A stretch of DNA of 56,802 nt from Roseobacter weihaiensis (GCF_020622345.1 NZ_JACNMO010000031.1:1-56802), one strand, 5' to 3'; positions 1 through 8,598 are shown, counted from the stretch's first letter. A program made the numbers and translations. The notes: generated by a model from the letters alone, not told the origin.

Positions 1-410
1 CCGCATTTGAAAAGATCACTGAAACGGAGGCCTTCGCGTCCTGACCGCCTTTCATTGGTCGTGACGATTTGGGGACCCGGACCCTTGAAGCGCGGGGACC
101 GCAGGAGACGCCGCAAGACGGGGCGGAGTTTACCAATCGGGCAATGCTGAAATGTGCCTGCCAGAACGGCGTCACACTTGACTTCTCACGATCCGGCAAG
201 CCGACCAACAACGCCTTTACCAAAGCGTTCAACTCCAAGTTCCGGGCCGCGTGCCTGAACGCGCAATGGTTCCTGTCGCTGTGGGATGCTTGCGAAAAGA
301 TGGAGATCTGGCGTAGATACTACAACGAGGAAAGACCGCACAGCGCGGTCGGGAATATCCCACCGATCCAGAAGACAAACTCAGTTGGCGATACCAGCCT
401 GCCACGCTGA
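1..410 (+). pseudogene. IS3-family transposase (OrfB) C-terminal remnant
   Basis: The reading frame ending at 410 matches the C-terminal half of an IS3-type DDE integrase. The landmarks are the stretch GVTLDFSRSGKPT, an arginine-tryptophan-rich segment (WRRYYNEERPHSAVGN) and the usual short tail. The segment that normally reads NAFIEAFN here reads NAFTKAFN, so the catalytic glutamate position holds lysine. The second-aspartate segment upstream (around QDGAEF) is also distorted. There is no intact N-terminal half or OrfA in the window, and the first 68 bases do not extend the protein convincingly. This is a dead fragment rather than an active element. The family call is from recognition of the conserved tail. 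Confidence 0.75.
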
Positions 411-522
411 GACAGGGCGGAAAACTCCGGCCCTCGGCGGCAGAAGGCCGGGGAGCAGAGCAGGAGTACATTGTACCGCTGCCCTTGTTCTCCAACCGTC
501 CGGCTATGTGTCTGCTATGTTT

Positions 523-1083
523 TTAACCTGTGGTTCTGCCGATGTCAGGGAAATCGCTCTTCGTCAAACGCCGTGCGACCCTTCCCCATATCCGTGGTCT
601 TGAGGCCCCGCGTGCGGCGAGGATGCCTGCGCCGGAGAGCAAGGCGCCTGCCATGCCGCCGGTCAGGCCACCTACAAAGGCACCGTGGAGGCGGTCGAGC
701 ACGTCACCTTCGTCTTGACCTGCGCCCGAGAGCGCACCCGTTGCAACCCCGGTCGCCCCACCTACGATCTCGCTGCCGATGAAGTGGCCGGGGGTGGCGA
801 TGCGCCGCGCCTCCATGATCTGGCGATGGGCGGCAACGGCCTCCTCATAAGACCGGCCCGAGAACCAGCTGTCGAGCTGCGCCATGCCCTCTTCGCCAAA
901 GCCGAAGGAGGCACCTTGCCCCGCGCCACCGCCGAGACTTTCCCATCTGGAGGCGTCGCGCGCGCAGGTCATCAGTTCGTAGTCGTGGAAACTGCGGGCG
1001 CGCTCTTCGAGATAGAATTCCCGCTGGGCCGCATCGCCATCGAAGCCGGAGAAGACATAGTCGAAAATACCCTGCCACCCGGC
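523..1083 (-). pseudogene. phage-like glycine-rich protein fragment
   Basis: The last ~185 codons of a minus-strand frame look like genuine protein. A charged helical segment (FYLEERARSFHDYE) is followed by a long Gly/Ala-rich stretch (for example GAFVGGLTGGMAGALL) and a basic tail. Glycine-zipper stretches of this kind occur in phage internal or DNA-injection proteins and in some holin-like proteins, so a prophage origin is plausible, but no specific family is recognised. Upstream of about 1083 the same frame continues but its composition no longer looks like protein, so the 5' part is probably lost and fused to unrelated DNA. Flanking transposase relics fit a decayed mobile region. Confidence 0.35.
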
Positions 1084-1408
1084 CCGCGTGCGTGCTGTCG
1101 CAGATTTTCTGTCAGAACTGGTCCACCGCAATGCAGCGAGCCTCGCAGGCTCTCGGCTGCACCCGTTGGACGACTGAAATGGACTGATATCATCAAACAA
1201 AAAGCAGTCCCTCGTTATAGGGTGGTCACGGGTCGCGCCATCGGCAGGCGCGCCAGAATTCTTGCGGGTGTTGCTTGGCCGCAAACAAAGAACCGTTTCC
1301 GCGGGGTCGTTCAACATCCGTCGTCGTATCATGCGGATTGGCTAATGTCGTGGTAACGTAGTTTTTCAGATCAAGTGGCGTTGCGGGGATTGGGCAAAAC
1401 CCGGGGTT

Positions 1409-1653
1409 TATCGGTTAGGGTTTAACAGTTCAACGATTTTGGGGGATTGCTATGGATGGTCGGATGATCGTCGAAACGGCCTTTGAGAATGGAAACACCC
1501 GGATCCATGAGCTTGGCGGTTTCCGCCGATCCGTCGAAAATCCCAATCCCGAATTCTGGGCTCTTGCTCAAGGATGGCGGAGCCCTGCTGGGGCAGCTCC
1601 AGCGGGCCATGCTGCTCGACCAGATCGAAGAAATCTCTCACACAAGCCCTATC
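1409..1653 (+). repeat. ~245-bp repeat, copy 1 (inverted partner at 8599-8845)
   Basis: This stretch is nearly identical to the reverse complement of 8599-8845, with roughly a dozen differences by eye. The match starts near TATCGG, continues through an RBS-like GGGGGATT and an ATG at 1452, and stops abruptly after ACAAGCCCTATC. The ATG opens a frame beginning MDGRMIVETAF that stays open through the repeat, suggesting the 5' end of a transposase gene cut short. The two ends carry weakly matching inverted termini (TAGGGTTT and, on the other strand, TAGGGCTT). It may be an IS end or a MITE-like deletion derivative; the parent family is uncertain. Confidence 0.7.
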
Positions 1654-2052
1654 CTGTTCGATCAGCAAGGCGCGGATCTGACTGATCGCCGCTGTTCCGC
1701 GCGACACGGGGCGTGAACGAACGCGATGGGGCGCCGACAGGCCAAAATGATCCTGGCTCTTCTCGGAAACGGTTTGCAGGTTCGGGCGCAGAGCGACTGC
1801 GGCAATCGCTTCCGCGTCATTGCAGTCGTTCTTTGGCCCTTGGTGCAGCTCATAAAATGGGCGCCCAAGCAGGCCTCCATACCCACAATGCGGCGGGGCC
1901 GCTCTTCAAATGTTGCAACATGCGCAAATCGTTTGATTTGCTTGCGCAGAAATAGGCAGAGCCTAACCTGCTGGGTGAAGCAGCCGGTACATCCAATTAC
2001 CAGACCTTGAGCTTGGTCTTCGGAGTGACATCCGCTTCGCAGACGTACTTTC
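1654..2052 (-). pseudogene. IS110-like transposase remnant
   Basis: Two minus-strand frames together resemble an IS110/IS1111-type transposase. One contains GMEACLGAHFMS. After a frameshift near 1850, the next continues with KNDCNDAEAIAA, then HRVRSRPVSRGTAAISQIRALL. The order and spacing of the GMEA, KNDxxDAEAIA and HRVRxRLVxRRTxxINQIR-like blocks are what the family shows. The reading is broken by the frameshift. It is cut at 1654, exactly where the 245-bp repeat begins, so the C-terminal part is missing. It cannot encode an active enzyme. Confidence 0.65.
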
Positions 2053-2108
2053 ACCCAGCAACCGACACTTTAATATAGCTCTTTCCAGTCATTTGCTGGA
2101 CAGTCCGT

Positions 2109-3983
2109 TTACTTGAAGTGTTTGGGGTCGATACCGAGCGACTTGATCTTGGAATACGCCGTCGTTGGCGCAATGCCGAGCATGGCGGCTGCCCCTTTTT
2201 GCCCGGCAACCTTGCCACCGGCCCGGCGCAAGGCGTTCTGGAGATTTTCGCGCTCGAGATTGCGCAATTCTTCATGGGTCAGCACCACATCGGCCCCGGT
2301 GCCAAAGCTGCTGTCGGGGCGCTGAAAGTCGAACTTCAGCCGCCCCCCCTGCGCCAGAATCGCGGCGCGTTCGATCACGTTTTCAAGCTCCCGCACGTTT
2401 CCGGGCCAGTCATACTGCATGAGCGCATCGATGTTTGACTTGGACAGCCGCGTCGCAGGCAGACGCAGGCGGCGCGTCGTCCGGTCGAGGAAATGCTTGG
2501 CCAGATAGGGGATGTCTTCGGATCGGTCATGCAAAGGTTCGCAGGTGATCGAAAACACGTTGAGAGCAAAATAGAGGTCTTGCCGAAAGCGCCCAGACCG
2601 CAATTCGGCCATCAAGTCGCGCGAGGTGGTCGCAACCACGGTCAGGGAGACGGGTGTCTGGCTGCTGTCGCCCAGCCGCTGGAAATGGCCCCGTTGCAGC
2701 ACGTCGTGCAGCTTGGCCTGCACGACCTTGGGCAGCTCCGCCACCTCATCAAGATGCAGCGTGCCATTGTGCGCCATGATCAGCTTGCCCGTGGTGTCGC
2801 GGGTGGCGCCCGCGAAGGCCCCGCGCCGATAGCCGAACAGCTCCGCCTCCAACTCCGATGCGGACATCTGGTCACAGCTGATGCGCACAAGCGGGCGGCG
2901 CTGGCGGTCGCTGGCCTCGTGGATGGCCGAGACGGTCAGGCTCTTGCCTGAGCCGGGCGGGCCGGAGACCAGCACATGCGCCTTGTTGCGCGCGGCCAGA
3001 TCGATACGCGCGTTCAGCGATTTGATCGCAGGCGAGACGCCAACCACCCCGGTGTGCGAGCGGGCCGAGCGGATTTCGGTGAGCAGGTAGTCATTCTCCT
3101 GCTCCAGCTTGACCTTCAGCTCTTCGACCTGCGCCAGGGCTTCACGCAGCTTGCGTTCGTTTTCCTTACGCTCTGTCACATCGCGAAAGATCACCACCGC
3201 GCCCGCCAGCACGCCATGATCGTAAATCGGCGTCGAGACATATTCGACCAGAATGGGTTTGCCGTCCTTGCGCCAGAAGACGTCATCTTCCACGCGCATG
3301 GTCTCCTCGCGCCGGAAGGAGGCGTAGATGGGGCAGGTGTGGGCCGGGAAGTGCTCGCCGTTCAGATGTTTGTGGTGGATGGTGGCGTGCAGGTCACGGC
3401 CAATCAGATCGTCCGAGGACCAGCCCAGCATTTCCTGTGCGGCCCGGTTCACGAAGGTGGCCTGGCCCATGGCGTTGATGCCATAAATGCCTTCGCCTGC
3501 GGCTTCGAGGATCAGATGGTTTTGCGCCTCGACCTCGCGGAAGAAGCCATAGATGTTCTGCCATTGCGACAGACCCGCCCGTTGGTGCGCCTCCTGCTCT
3601 GCCATGCGAGTGCGATGGTCATGCTCGTCCAGATCCAGAAAGCTGAGCAAGACGAGATCGGGCCTGTACTGCACGCCATAACTCTGCAGCCGCAATGCTG
3701 TGCCATCTGTTCGGGAGAGCGACAGGCCACGGTCGATGTAGTTTCCGAAATGGGCCACGGCGTCGAAAAAAACCGCAGCGATTGAGAGATCGCACTGCAG
3801 CAGGTCCGAGAACGCAGCACCAAGGGCCTCCGGCCCAAGCAGGTGGTTTGCCGCCTGGTTTGCGGTGACCACGCGGTCCGTGCGCGTGTTGACGAGCACC
3901 GTGGGAAGCGGGTGATGGCAAACCAGCCGGTCAGAATCGAGAAGATCAAGCATCGCAGGCAGTCTGGCAGCTTCGGGCCGCAT
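2109..3983 (-). CDS. PAS-PAS-AAA+-Fis transcriptional regulator of the cyanate locus
   Basis: The 624-residue protein has two PAS-like regions (about 20-120 and 150-270), a coiled segment (275-300), an NtrC-type AAA+ domain (315-540) and a C-terminal Fis-type helix-turn-helix (575-620). Visible motifs are Walker A GPPGSGKS (341-348), Walker B TLHLDE (408-413) and WPGNVRELENV (526 on). The sigma54-contact loop reads GAFAGA (388-393) instead of GAFTGA. The start at 3983 was chosen because the open frame upstream (to 4094) runs through the likely promoter and an inverted repeat; Met at 3953 is an alternative. It is divergent from the transporter-cyanase operon, so it probably controls it. The ligand is unknown, and cyanate or a nitrogen signal is only a guess. 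Confidence 0.85.
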   Translation of the reverse strand: MRPEAARLPAMLDLLDSDRLVCHHPLPTVLVNTRTDRVVTANQAANHLLGPEALGAAFSDLLQCDLSIAAVFFDAVAHFGNYIDRGLSLSRTDGTALRLQSYGVQYRPDLVLLSFLDLDEHDHRTRMAEQEAHQRAGLSQWQNIYGFFREVEAQNHLILEAAGEGIYGINAMGQATFVNRAAQEMLGWSSDDLIGRDLHATIHHKHLNGEHFPAHTCPIYASFRREETMRVEDDVFWRKDGKPILVEYVSTPIYDHGVLAGAVVIFRDVTERKENERKLREALAQVEELKVKLEQENDYLLTEIRSARSHTGVVGVSPAIKSLNARIDLAARNKAHVLVSGPPGSGKSLTVSAIHEASDRQRRPLVRISCDQMSASELEAELFGYRRGAFAGATRDTTGKLIMAHNGTLHLDEVAELPKVVQAKLHDVLQRGHFQRLGDSSQTPVSLTVVATTSRDLMAELRSGRFRQDLYFALNVFSITCEPLHDRSEDIPYLAKHFLDRTTRRLRLPATRLSKSNIDALMQYDWPGNVRELENVIERAAILAQGGRLKFDFQRPDSSFGTGADVVLTHEELRNLERENLQNALRRAGGKVAGQKGAAAMLGIAPTTAYSKIKSLGIDPKHFK

Positions 3984-3993
3984 GCCCCTTATG

Positions 3994-4019
3994 AAAATTC
4001 GTAATTTACGAAAATTCGT
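3994..4019. promoter_or_regulatory. candidate operator upstream of the regulator
   Basis: A perfect inverted repeat with 7-bp arms and one central base, TTCGTAATTTACGAA, lies at 3998-4012. The 9-mer AAAATTCGT also occurs twice in direct orientation (3994-4002 and 4011-4019). The site is about 10 bp upstream of the regulator start and 120 bp upstream of the first transporter gene. It is the most obvious dyad in this divergent region and is A/T-rich compared with its surroundings. Binding by the adjacent Fis-type regulator, giving autoregulation, is an inference. Confidence 0.45.
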
Positions 4020-4142
4020 GAGAAACGCACAGAAATTCATCAGTAAATTCAGCGTGGTGACCGTTTTCAGGCGATTGTCAGACCGCATTTTCAAGGCCTG
4101 TGCGCCATGGGACAGTTTTTCAAACGCTGACAGGAGATGGAC

Positions 4143-5531
4143 ATGACAATCAAAAGCCTAGGTAATCCGTTTTCGGAAAAGACCGATCTGAGGCATGGCG
4201 CGGATTGCGGTTGTGAGGGTTGCATGGCCGGTCACGGGCATGATCAGGATCATGTCGAGCCGCATCATATGTCCTCGGAGCAGATGATGGAGCGTGCGGT
4301 GGAAAGCGCCATTGTCCGCTCGGTCTTTGGTCAGAACGACATCGGGCGCAGGTCCTTCATGGGCATGATTGGTGGCACAACGGCGGCTGCGGCGCTCGCC
4401 TCTGTCTTCCCGCTGGAACAGGCCAAGGCGGCGCTGCTGGATGAGCTTGGACCGCCGGAGAAAACCGATCTGAACATCGGGTTCGTGCCGATCACCTGTG
4501 CGACGCCGATCATCATGGCGCAGCCTTTGGGCTTCTACGAGCGCTACGGGCTGAATGCCGAGGTGATCAAGACCGCGGGTTGGGCCGTGGCGCGCGACAA
4601 GTCGCTGTCAGGTGAGTATGACGCGAGCCACATGCTGACGCCGATGCCGCTGGCGATGACACTGGGCGCGGGGTCGGTGGCGGAGCCGTACATCATGCCC
4701 GCTGTGGAAAACATCAACGGGCAGGCGATTGTCCTTTCGAACGAGCACCTCGACAAGCGCGACCCGAAGCAGTGGAAGGGCTTTACCTTCGGCGTGCCAT
4801 TTGAATACTCCATGCACAACTTCCTGCTGCGCTATTACGTGGCAGAGTTTGGTCTGGACCCCGACAAGGACATCCAGATCCGCGTTGTGCCGCCGCCGGA
4901 GATGGTGGCCAACCTGCGCGCAGGCAATCTCGACGGCTATCTCTCGCCTGACCCGTTCAACCAACGTGCGGTCTATGAGGGCATTGGCTTTATTCACATC
5001 CTGACCAAGGAGATCTGGGAGGGGCACCCCTGCTGCGCCTTTGCCGCTCCGTTGAGTTTTGCGCAGGAGCTGCCCAACACCTATGGCGCGCTGCTGAAAT
5101 CGATCATCGATGCGACGCAATACGCCTCAAACCCGGACAACCGAGTGGAGATTGCCGCGGCGATTTCGCCCACCAACTACCTCAACCAACCGGTCACGGT
5201 GGTGCAGCAGGTGCTGACCGGGACCTATGCGGATGGTCTGGGCGAGGTGCAGCGCGTGCCTGACCGGATCGATTTTGACCCTTTCCCCTGGCATTCCATG
5301 GGCGTGTGGATCCTGACGCAGATGAAGCGTTGGGGCTATATCGAGGGGGATATCGATTACAAAGCGGTGGCCGAGCAGGTGTACCTCGCCTCCGACGCCA
5401 AGAAGGTCATGACCGATCTGGGCTATGACGCGCCGGATATCACCTACAAATCGCACACGATCATGGGCAAGACCTTCGACCCCGAGACGCCCGAGGCCTA
5501 TGTCGACAGCTTTGCGATCAAGGCGGGCTGA
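4143..5531 (+). CDS. NrtA/CmpA-family ABC substrate-binding protein, probably cyanate
   Basis: This is a periplasmic solute-binding protein of the nitrate/bicarbonate/cyanate group, recognised from segments such as VGFVPITCATP-like text, GEYDASHMLTPMPLAM, and a long conserved C-terminal half. A Tat signal begins only at residues 69-70 (RRSFMGMIGG). It is preceded by a ~65-residue leader with CGCEGC and a His-rich stretch (HGHDQDHVEPHH). AGGAG at 4132-4136 abuts the ATG at 4137 but is well spaced from the ATG at 4143, so the latter is chosen. It is first in an operon with permease, ATPase, a DUF1348 protein and cyanase. Cyanate as the substrate follows from that context; nitrate or another small anion remains possible. 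Confidence 0.85.
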   Translation: MTIKSLGNPFSEKTDLRHGADCGCEGCMAGHGHDQDHVEPHHMSSEQMMERAVESAIVRSVFGQNDIGRRSFMGMIGGTTAAAALASVFPLEQAKAALLDELGPPEKTDLNIGFVPITCATPIIMAQPLGFYERYGLNAEVIKTAGWAVARDKSLSGEYDASHMLTPMPLAMTLGAGSVAEPYIMPAVENINGQAIVLSNEHLDKRDPKQWKGFTFGVPFEYSMHNFLLRYYVAEFGLDPDKDIQIRVVPPPEMVANLRAGNLDGYLSPDPFNQRAVYEGIGFIHILTKEIWEGHPCCAFAAPLSFAQELPNTYGALLKSIIDATQYASNPDNRVEIAAAISPTNYLNQPVTVVQQVLTGTYADGLGEVQRVPDRIDFDPFPWHSMGVWILTQMKRWGYIEGDIDYKAVAEQVYLASDAKKVMTDLGYDAPDITYKSHTIMGKTFDPETPEAYVDSFAIKAG

Positions 5532-6364
5532 TGAAGGCACTCTCCGAAAACCGCAAGGCAGCCCTGCTCTCGATCCTGATCCTGGTCGTGGGCTGCCTGA
5601 TCTGGGAAGCGTCGATCCCCGCGCAAAAGGCGGTGGGCGAGTTGACGGAATACGAATTGCTCACCGGCGGCGGACAGCCGAAAGCCGGTGTGCCGCCGCC
5701 AAGCCAGGTGCTGGTCAAAGCGTGGGAGCAGCTGTCGAACCCGTTCTATGATGCAGGCCCGAATGACAAGGGGATCGGCATTCAGATCGGTTATTCGATC
5801 TACCGGGTGCTGACGGGGTATCTGCTGGCGGCGGCTGTTGCGATCCCGCTGGGCTTTCTGATCGGGATGTCCTCTGTCGCCTACAAGGCGTTGAACCCGT
5901 TCATCCAGGTGCTGCGGCCCATCTCGCCGCTCGCATGGATGCCGCTTGCGCTGTTTGTCATTCAGGACAGCGAGATGAGTGCGATCTTCGTGATCTTCAT
6001 TTGCTCGATCTGGCCGATGCTGATCAACACGGCCTTTGGCGTCGCCGGGGTGCGAGAGGATTGGGTCAATGTCGCCCGCACGCATGAACTGGGGCCGTTC
6101 AAGACGGCCTTCACCGTGATCCTGCCTGCCGCCGCGCCGACGATCGTGACTGGCATGCGCATCTCCATCGGGATCGCCTGGCTGGTGATTGTCGCGGCCG
6201 AGATGCTCGTGGGGGGCACAGGCATTGGCTATTACGTGTGGAACGAGTGGAACAATCTCGACCTGACCTCTGTCATCTTTTCCATCCTCATGATCGGCGT
6301 CGTTGGCATGCTGCTGGACTCTCTGTTCGGCCTGCTGCAGCGCACCGTCGCCTACACGGAATAG
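5531..6364 (+). CDS. ABC transporter permease, NrtB/CynB-like
   Basis: This inner-membrane permease of 277 residues has about six hydrophobic segments after an N-terminal helix (ILILVVGCLIWEAS) and a periplasmic loop. The cytoplasmic coupling loop, typical of BPD-type permeases, lies around residues 175-200 (ARTHELGPFKTAFTVILPAA). It belongs to the nitrate/taurine/cyanate permease family. The start codon overlaps the stop of the binding-protein gene by one base (TGATG), implying translational coupling. It would form the channel with the ATPase encoded next. Confidence 0.9.
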   Translation: MKALSENRKAALLSILILVVGCLIWEASIPAQKAVGELTEYELLTGGGQPKAGVPPPSQVLVKAWEQLSNPFYDAGPNDKGIGIQIGYSIYRVLTGYLLAAAVAIPLGFLIGMSSVAYKALNPFIQVLRPISPLAWMPLALFVIQDSEMSAIFVIFICSIWPMLINTAFGVAGVREDWVNVARTHELGPFKTAFTVILPAAAPTIVTGMRISIGIAWLVIVAAEMLVGGTGIGYYVWNEWNNLDLTSVIFSILMIGVVGMLLDSLFGLLQRTVAYTE

Positions 6365-6373
6365 GAGCTTTTC

Positions 6374-7282
6374 GTGGCCAAACCTTTTCTGAGTATCGAG
6401 CAACTCACGCAGCGCTATCCCGACGGGCAGGGTGGGGAGTTTACCGTCTTCGAGAACGCCAGCTTCGGCATCGAGAAGGGCGAGTTCGTCTGCATCCTGG
6501 GCCATTCGGGCTGTGGCAAATCGACGATCATGAACATCCTGGCGGGGCTGGCTGAGCCCACCAGCGGGGTGGTCAAGATGGACGGGCAGCATGTCTCCGG
6601 CCCCAGTCTCGACCGGGGCGTGGTGTTCCAGAACTACTCGCTGCTGCCCTGGCTGACGGCACTCAAGAACGTGACCTTTGGCGTCTCGGCGCGCTTTCCG
6701 GCGTGGAGCAAGGAGAAGGTGATCGAGCATTCCACAGCCTTTCTCGCCAAGGTCGGCCTGACCGGCGATGCAATCCACCGCAAGCCCAGCCAGCTCTCGG
6801 GTGGTATGCGCCAACGCGTCTCCATCGCCCGGGCCTTTGCCAATGAGCCCAAGCTCTTGCTGCTGGACGAACCCTTCGGCGCGCTAGACGCGCTGACCCG
6901 AGGCACCATTCAGGATGAGCTGATCAAGGTCTGGAGCGACACGGATCAGACCGTCTTCATGATCACCCACGATATTGACGAGGCGATCCTGCTGGCGGAC
7001 CGTATCCTGCTGATGACCAATGGGCCGATGGCGCAGGTGGCCGAAAGCGTGGAAATCACGATCCCGAGACCGCGCAACCGCACCACCATCGTGGAGCATC
7101 CGAACTACTACGCCATTCGCAACCATCTGGTGCATTTTCTTGGGCAGCGGTCCGAAGACCTCTCTGGCCAGCCCGGCGATGGTGTCAGTCGCCCCGAAAC
7201 CGTCCGCATTGATCTGACAGACGCGCAGGAGAGCGAAGAGCCCGAGCCTGCCGCGCCGATCCTGCGCGCTGTGGAAGGCTGA
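6374..7282 (+). CDS. ABC transporter ATP-binding protein, NrtD/CynD-like
   Basis: This is the cytoplasmic ATPase of the transporter. Visible motifs are Walker [10 protein letters not shown] (43-51), signature [14 protein letters not shown], Walker [13 protein letters not shown] with its D-loop, and the switch histidine in ITHDIDEA. The start is GTG at 6374, supported by AGGAG nine bases upstream. The ~265-residue nitrate/cyanate-type ATPase core is followed by an acidic C-terminal tail of about 40 residues. It lies nine bases after the permease gene. Confidence 0.92.
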   Translation: MAKPFLSIEQLTQRYPDGQGGEFTVFENASFGIEKGEFVCILGHSGCGKSTIMNILAGLAEPTSGVVKMDGQHVSGPSLDRGVVFQNYSLLPWLTALKNVTFGVSARFPAWSKEKVIEHSTAFLAKVGLTGDAIHRKPSQLSGGMRQRVSIARAFANEPKLLLLDEPFGALDALTRGTIQDELIKVWSDTDQTVFMITHDIDEAILLADRILLMTNGPMAQVAESVEITIPRPRNRTTIVEHPNYYAIRNHLVHFLGQRSEDLSGQPGDGVSRPETVRIDLTDAQESEEPEPAAPILRAVEG

Positions 7283-7286
7283 GGCG

Positions 7287-7766
7287 ATGGCTGGCACGCT
7301 GCCCCGCCCACCTCTGCCGCCGTTTTCCTATGAGGAGGCGGTGGCCAAGGTGCGCATGGCCGAAAACGCCTGGAACACGCGCGACCCCGCGAAGGTGGCG
7401 CAGGCCTATACGCCCGACACGCGCTGGCGCAACCGCTCGGTGTTTCCGCGTGGGCGGGCCGAGGTCGAAGATTTCCTGACCCGCAAATGGGCGACCGAGA
7501 CCGGCTATCGCCTGATCAAGGAGATCTGGGCGCACGAAGGCCGCCGCATCGCTGTGCGCTTTTGCTACGAATGGCACGACGAGGCGGGCCAGTGGTACCG
7601 CGCCCATGGCAATGAGAACTGGGAGTTCGATGACCTGGGGTACATGGCCGTGCGCCACGCCTCGATAAATGATGTGCCCATCGCGGAACACGACCGCTTG
7701 TTTCACTGGCCGAAGGGCACCCCCCGGCCCGACAACCACCCCGGACTGACAGAGTTAGGATTATAA
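7287..7766 (+). CDS. DUF1348 NTF2-like protein in the cyanate operon
   Basis: This 159-residue soluble protein belongs to the DUF1348/SnoaL-like group. Recognisable segments are [19 protein letters not shown], a TRWRNR strand, and a tryptophan/tyrosine-rich cone ([22 protein letters not shown]). The fold predicts an enclosed pocket, but no catalytic set can be assigned. It starts four bases after the ATPase stop, and cyanase starts one base after its own stop, so it is co-transcribed with both. Some role in handling cyanate or a product is an inference from position only. I know of no defined function for the family. Confidence 0.85.
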   Translation: MAGTLPRPPLPPFSYEEAVAKVRMAENAWNTRDPAKVAQAYTPDTRWRNRSVFPRGRAEVEDFLTRKWATETGYRLIKEIWAHEGRRIAVRFCYEWHDEAGQWYRAHGNENWEFDDLGYMAVRHASINDVPIAEHDRLFHWPKGTPRPDNHPGLTELGL

Positions 7767-7767
7767 G

Positions 7768-8235
7768 ATGAAGGATACGATCCCAATGACCGAGATGACC
7801 AAAGAGGACGTCACCGCGATGATCCTGTCTGCCAAGAAGCAGGCAGGCCTGACATGGGAAGAGATCGCGGAAAAGATCGACATGTCCCCGATCTGGACCC
7901 ATTCTGCGGCGATGGGCATGAACGCCTTCCCGCCCGACAAGGCAGAGTTGATGGTCACCACCATGGGTCTGCCGCAGGAGGCCGCATCGGTGCTGGCGGA
8001 AAGCCCCACGAAGATCTGGGAACAGGCGGTGCCGACCGACCCTTGCATCTATCGGTTCTATGAGATCGTCGGCGTTTATGGTCCGACGCTCAAGGCGATC
8101 ATTCAGGAGAAGTTCGGCGACGGCATCATGTCGGCCATCGATTTCGACATGTCTGTGACCCGGGTCGAGCATCCCAAGGGCGACCGCGTGAAGGTCGAGA
8201 TGTCAGGTAAGTTTCTCGGTTACAACAGCTGGTGA
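7768..8235 (+). CDS. cynS: cyanase (cyanate hydratase)
   Basis: Cyanase converts cyanate and bicarbonate to ammonia and CO2 through carbamate. The protein is 155 residues, against 156 in Escherichia coli, and carries the C-terminal signature YRFYEIVGVYGPTLKA followed by EKFGDGIMSAIDF. The three catalytic residues Arg96, Glu99 and Ser122 fall at exactly the E. coli positions. The N-terminal half is the usual helical DNA-binding-like domain. It is the last gene of the transporter operon. No carbonic anhydrase gene is present in the window to recycle CO2 into bicarbonate. Confidence 0.97.
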   Translation: MKDTIPMTEMTKEDVTAMILSAKKQAGLTWEEIAEKIDMSPIWTHSAAMGMNAFPPDKAELMVTTMGLPQEAASVLAESPTKIWEQAVPTDPCIYRFYEIVGVYGPTLKAIIQEKFGDGIMSAIDFDMSVTRVEHPKGDRVKVEMSGKFLGYNSW

Positions 8236-8458
8236 GCTGACGCAATCCGCTCCAACATTATGGATTGGTTGCTGCTATCGCCGACGGCTTAATTCGACTG
8301 CTTCTGGACCATCATATTGGTGCGCTTGTGGCGAAAGAAGATCACAAGGCCACCCACTCAAAGCCGCACGAACAAAGATACGGTCCTTTGAGTGGATTTG
8401 CTCATAGACGAGAAAGCTTGGCCCAATGCCCGTGGATTTTGCCGCTTAGGCGCACCCC

Positions 8459-8578
8459 GGAAGTGTTGAGCGCCCAAACGAACTGACAAATCTGAAGATC
8501 CGCGATGTCTCTCACAATGGTGGAAAAGCCCTTGTCGATGGCAAAGGCAGCAAGGAGCGGATCGTCGTGAACCGACCT
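8459..8578 (+). pseudogene. tyrosine recombinase fragment
   Basis: A 40-codon open stretch, preceded by a stop at 8447-8449, reads ERPNELTNLKIRDVS followed by a VDGKGSKERIV segment. That matches the start of the catalytic domain of tyrosine recombinases, where the first catalytic arginine (R in ERPNEL) precedes the conserved GKGxKER turn. The rest of the domain, including the HxxR and Tyr motifs, is absent. The fragment stops about 20 bases before the 245-bp repeat. It is probably a leftover of an integrase. Confidence 0.5.
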
Positions 8579-8598
8579 GGCTCGGGCGCAGTTGGGCA

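Noticed and set aside
4095-4142. Possible -24/-12 (sigma54) promoter before the cyanate operon
   Set aside because: TGGGAC-N5-TTCA lacks the required GG-N10-GC spacing; no acceptable match was found in the divergent region.
5498-6814. Long minus-strand open frame (438 codons) opposite the transporter genes
   Set aside because: His/Arg/Asp-rich translation with no family resemblance, lying over two well-supported genes; a GC-rich antisense artefact.
4143-7282. Taurine/sulfonate or bicarbonate specificity of the ABC transporter
   Set aside because: The binding protein text is of the NrtA/CmpA group and the operon ends in cyanase, so cyanate is favoured; bicarbonate or nitrate cannot be fully excluded.
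8265-8486. 73-codon frame after cynS
   Set aside because: No recognisable protein features; overlaps the recombinase fragment in another frame.
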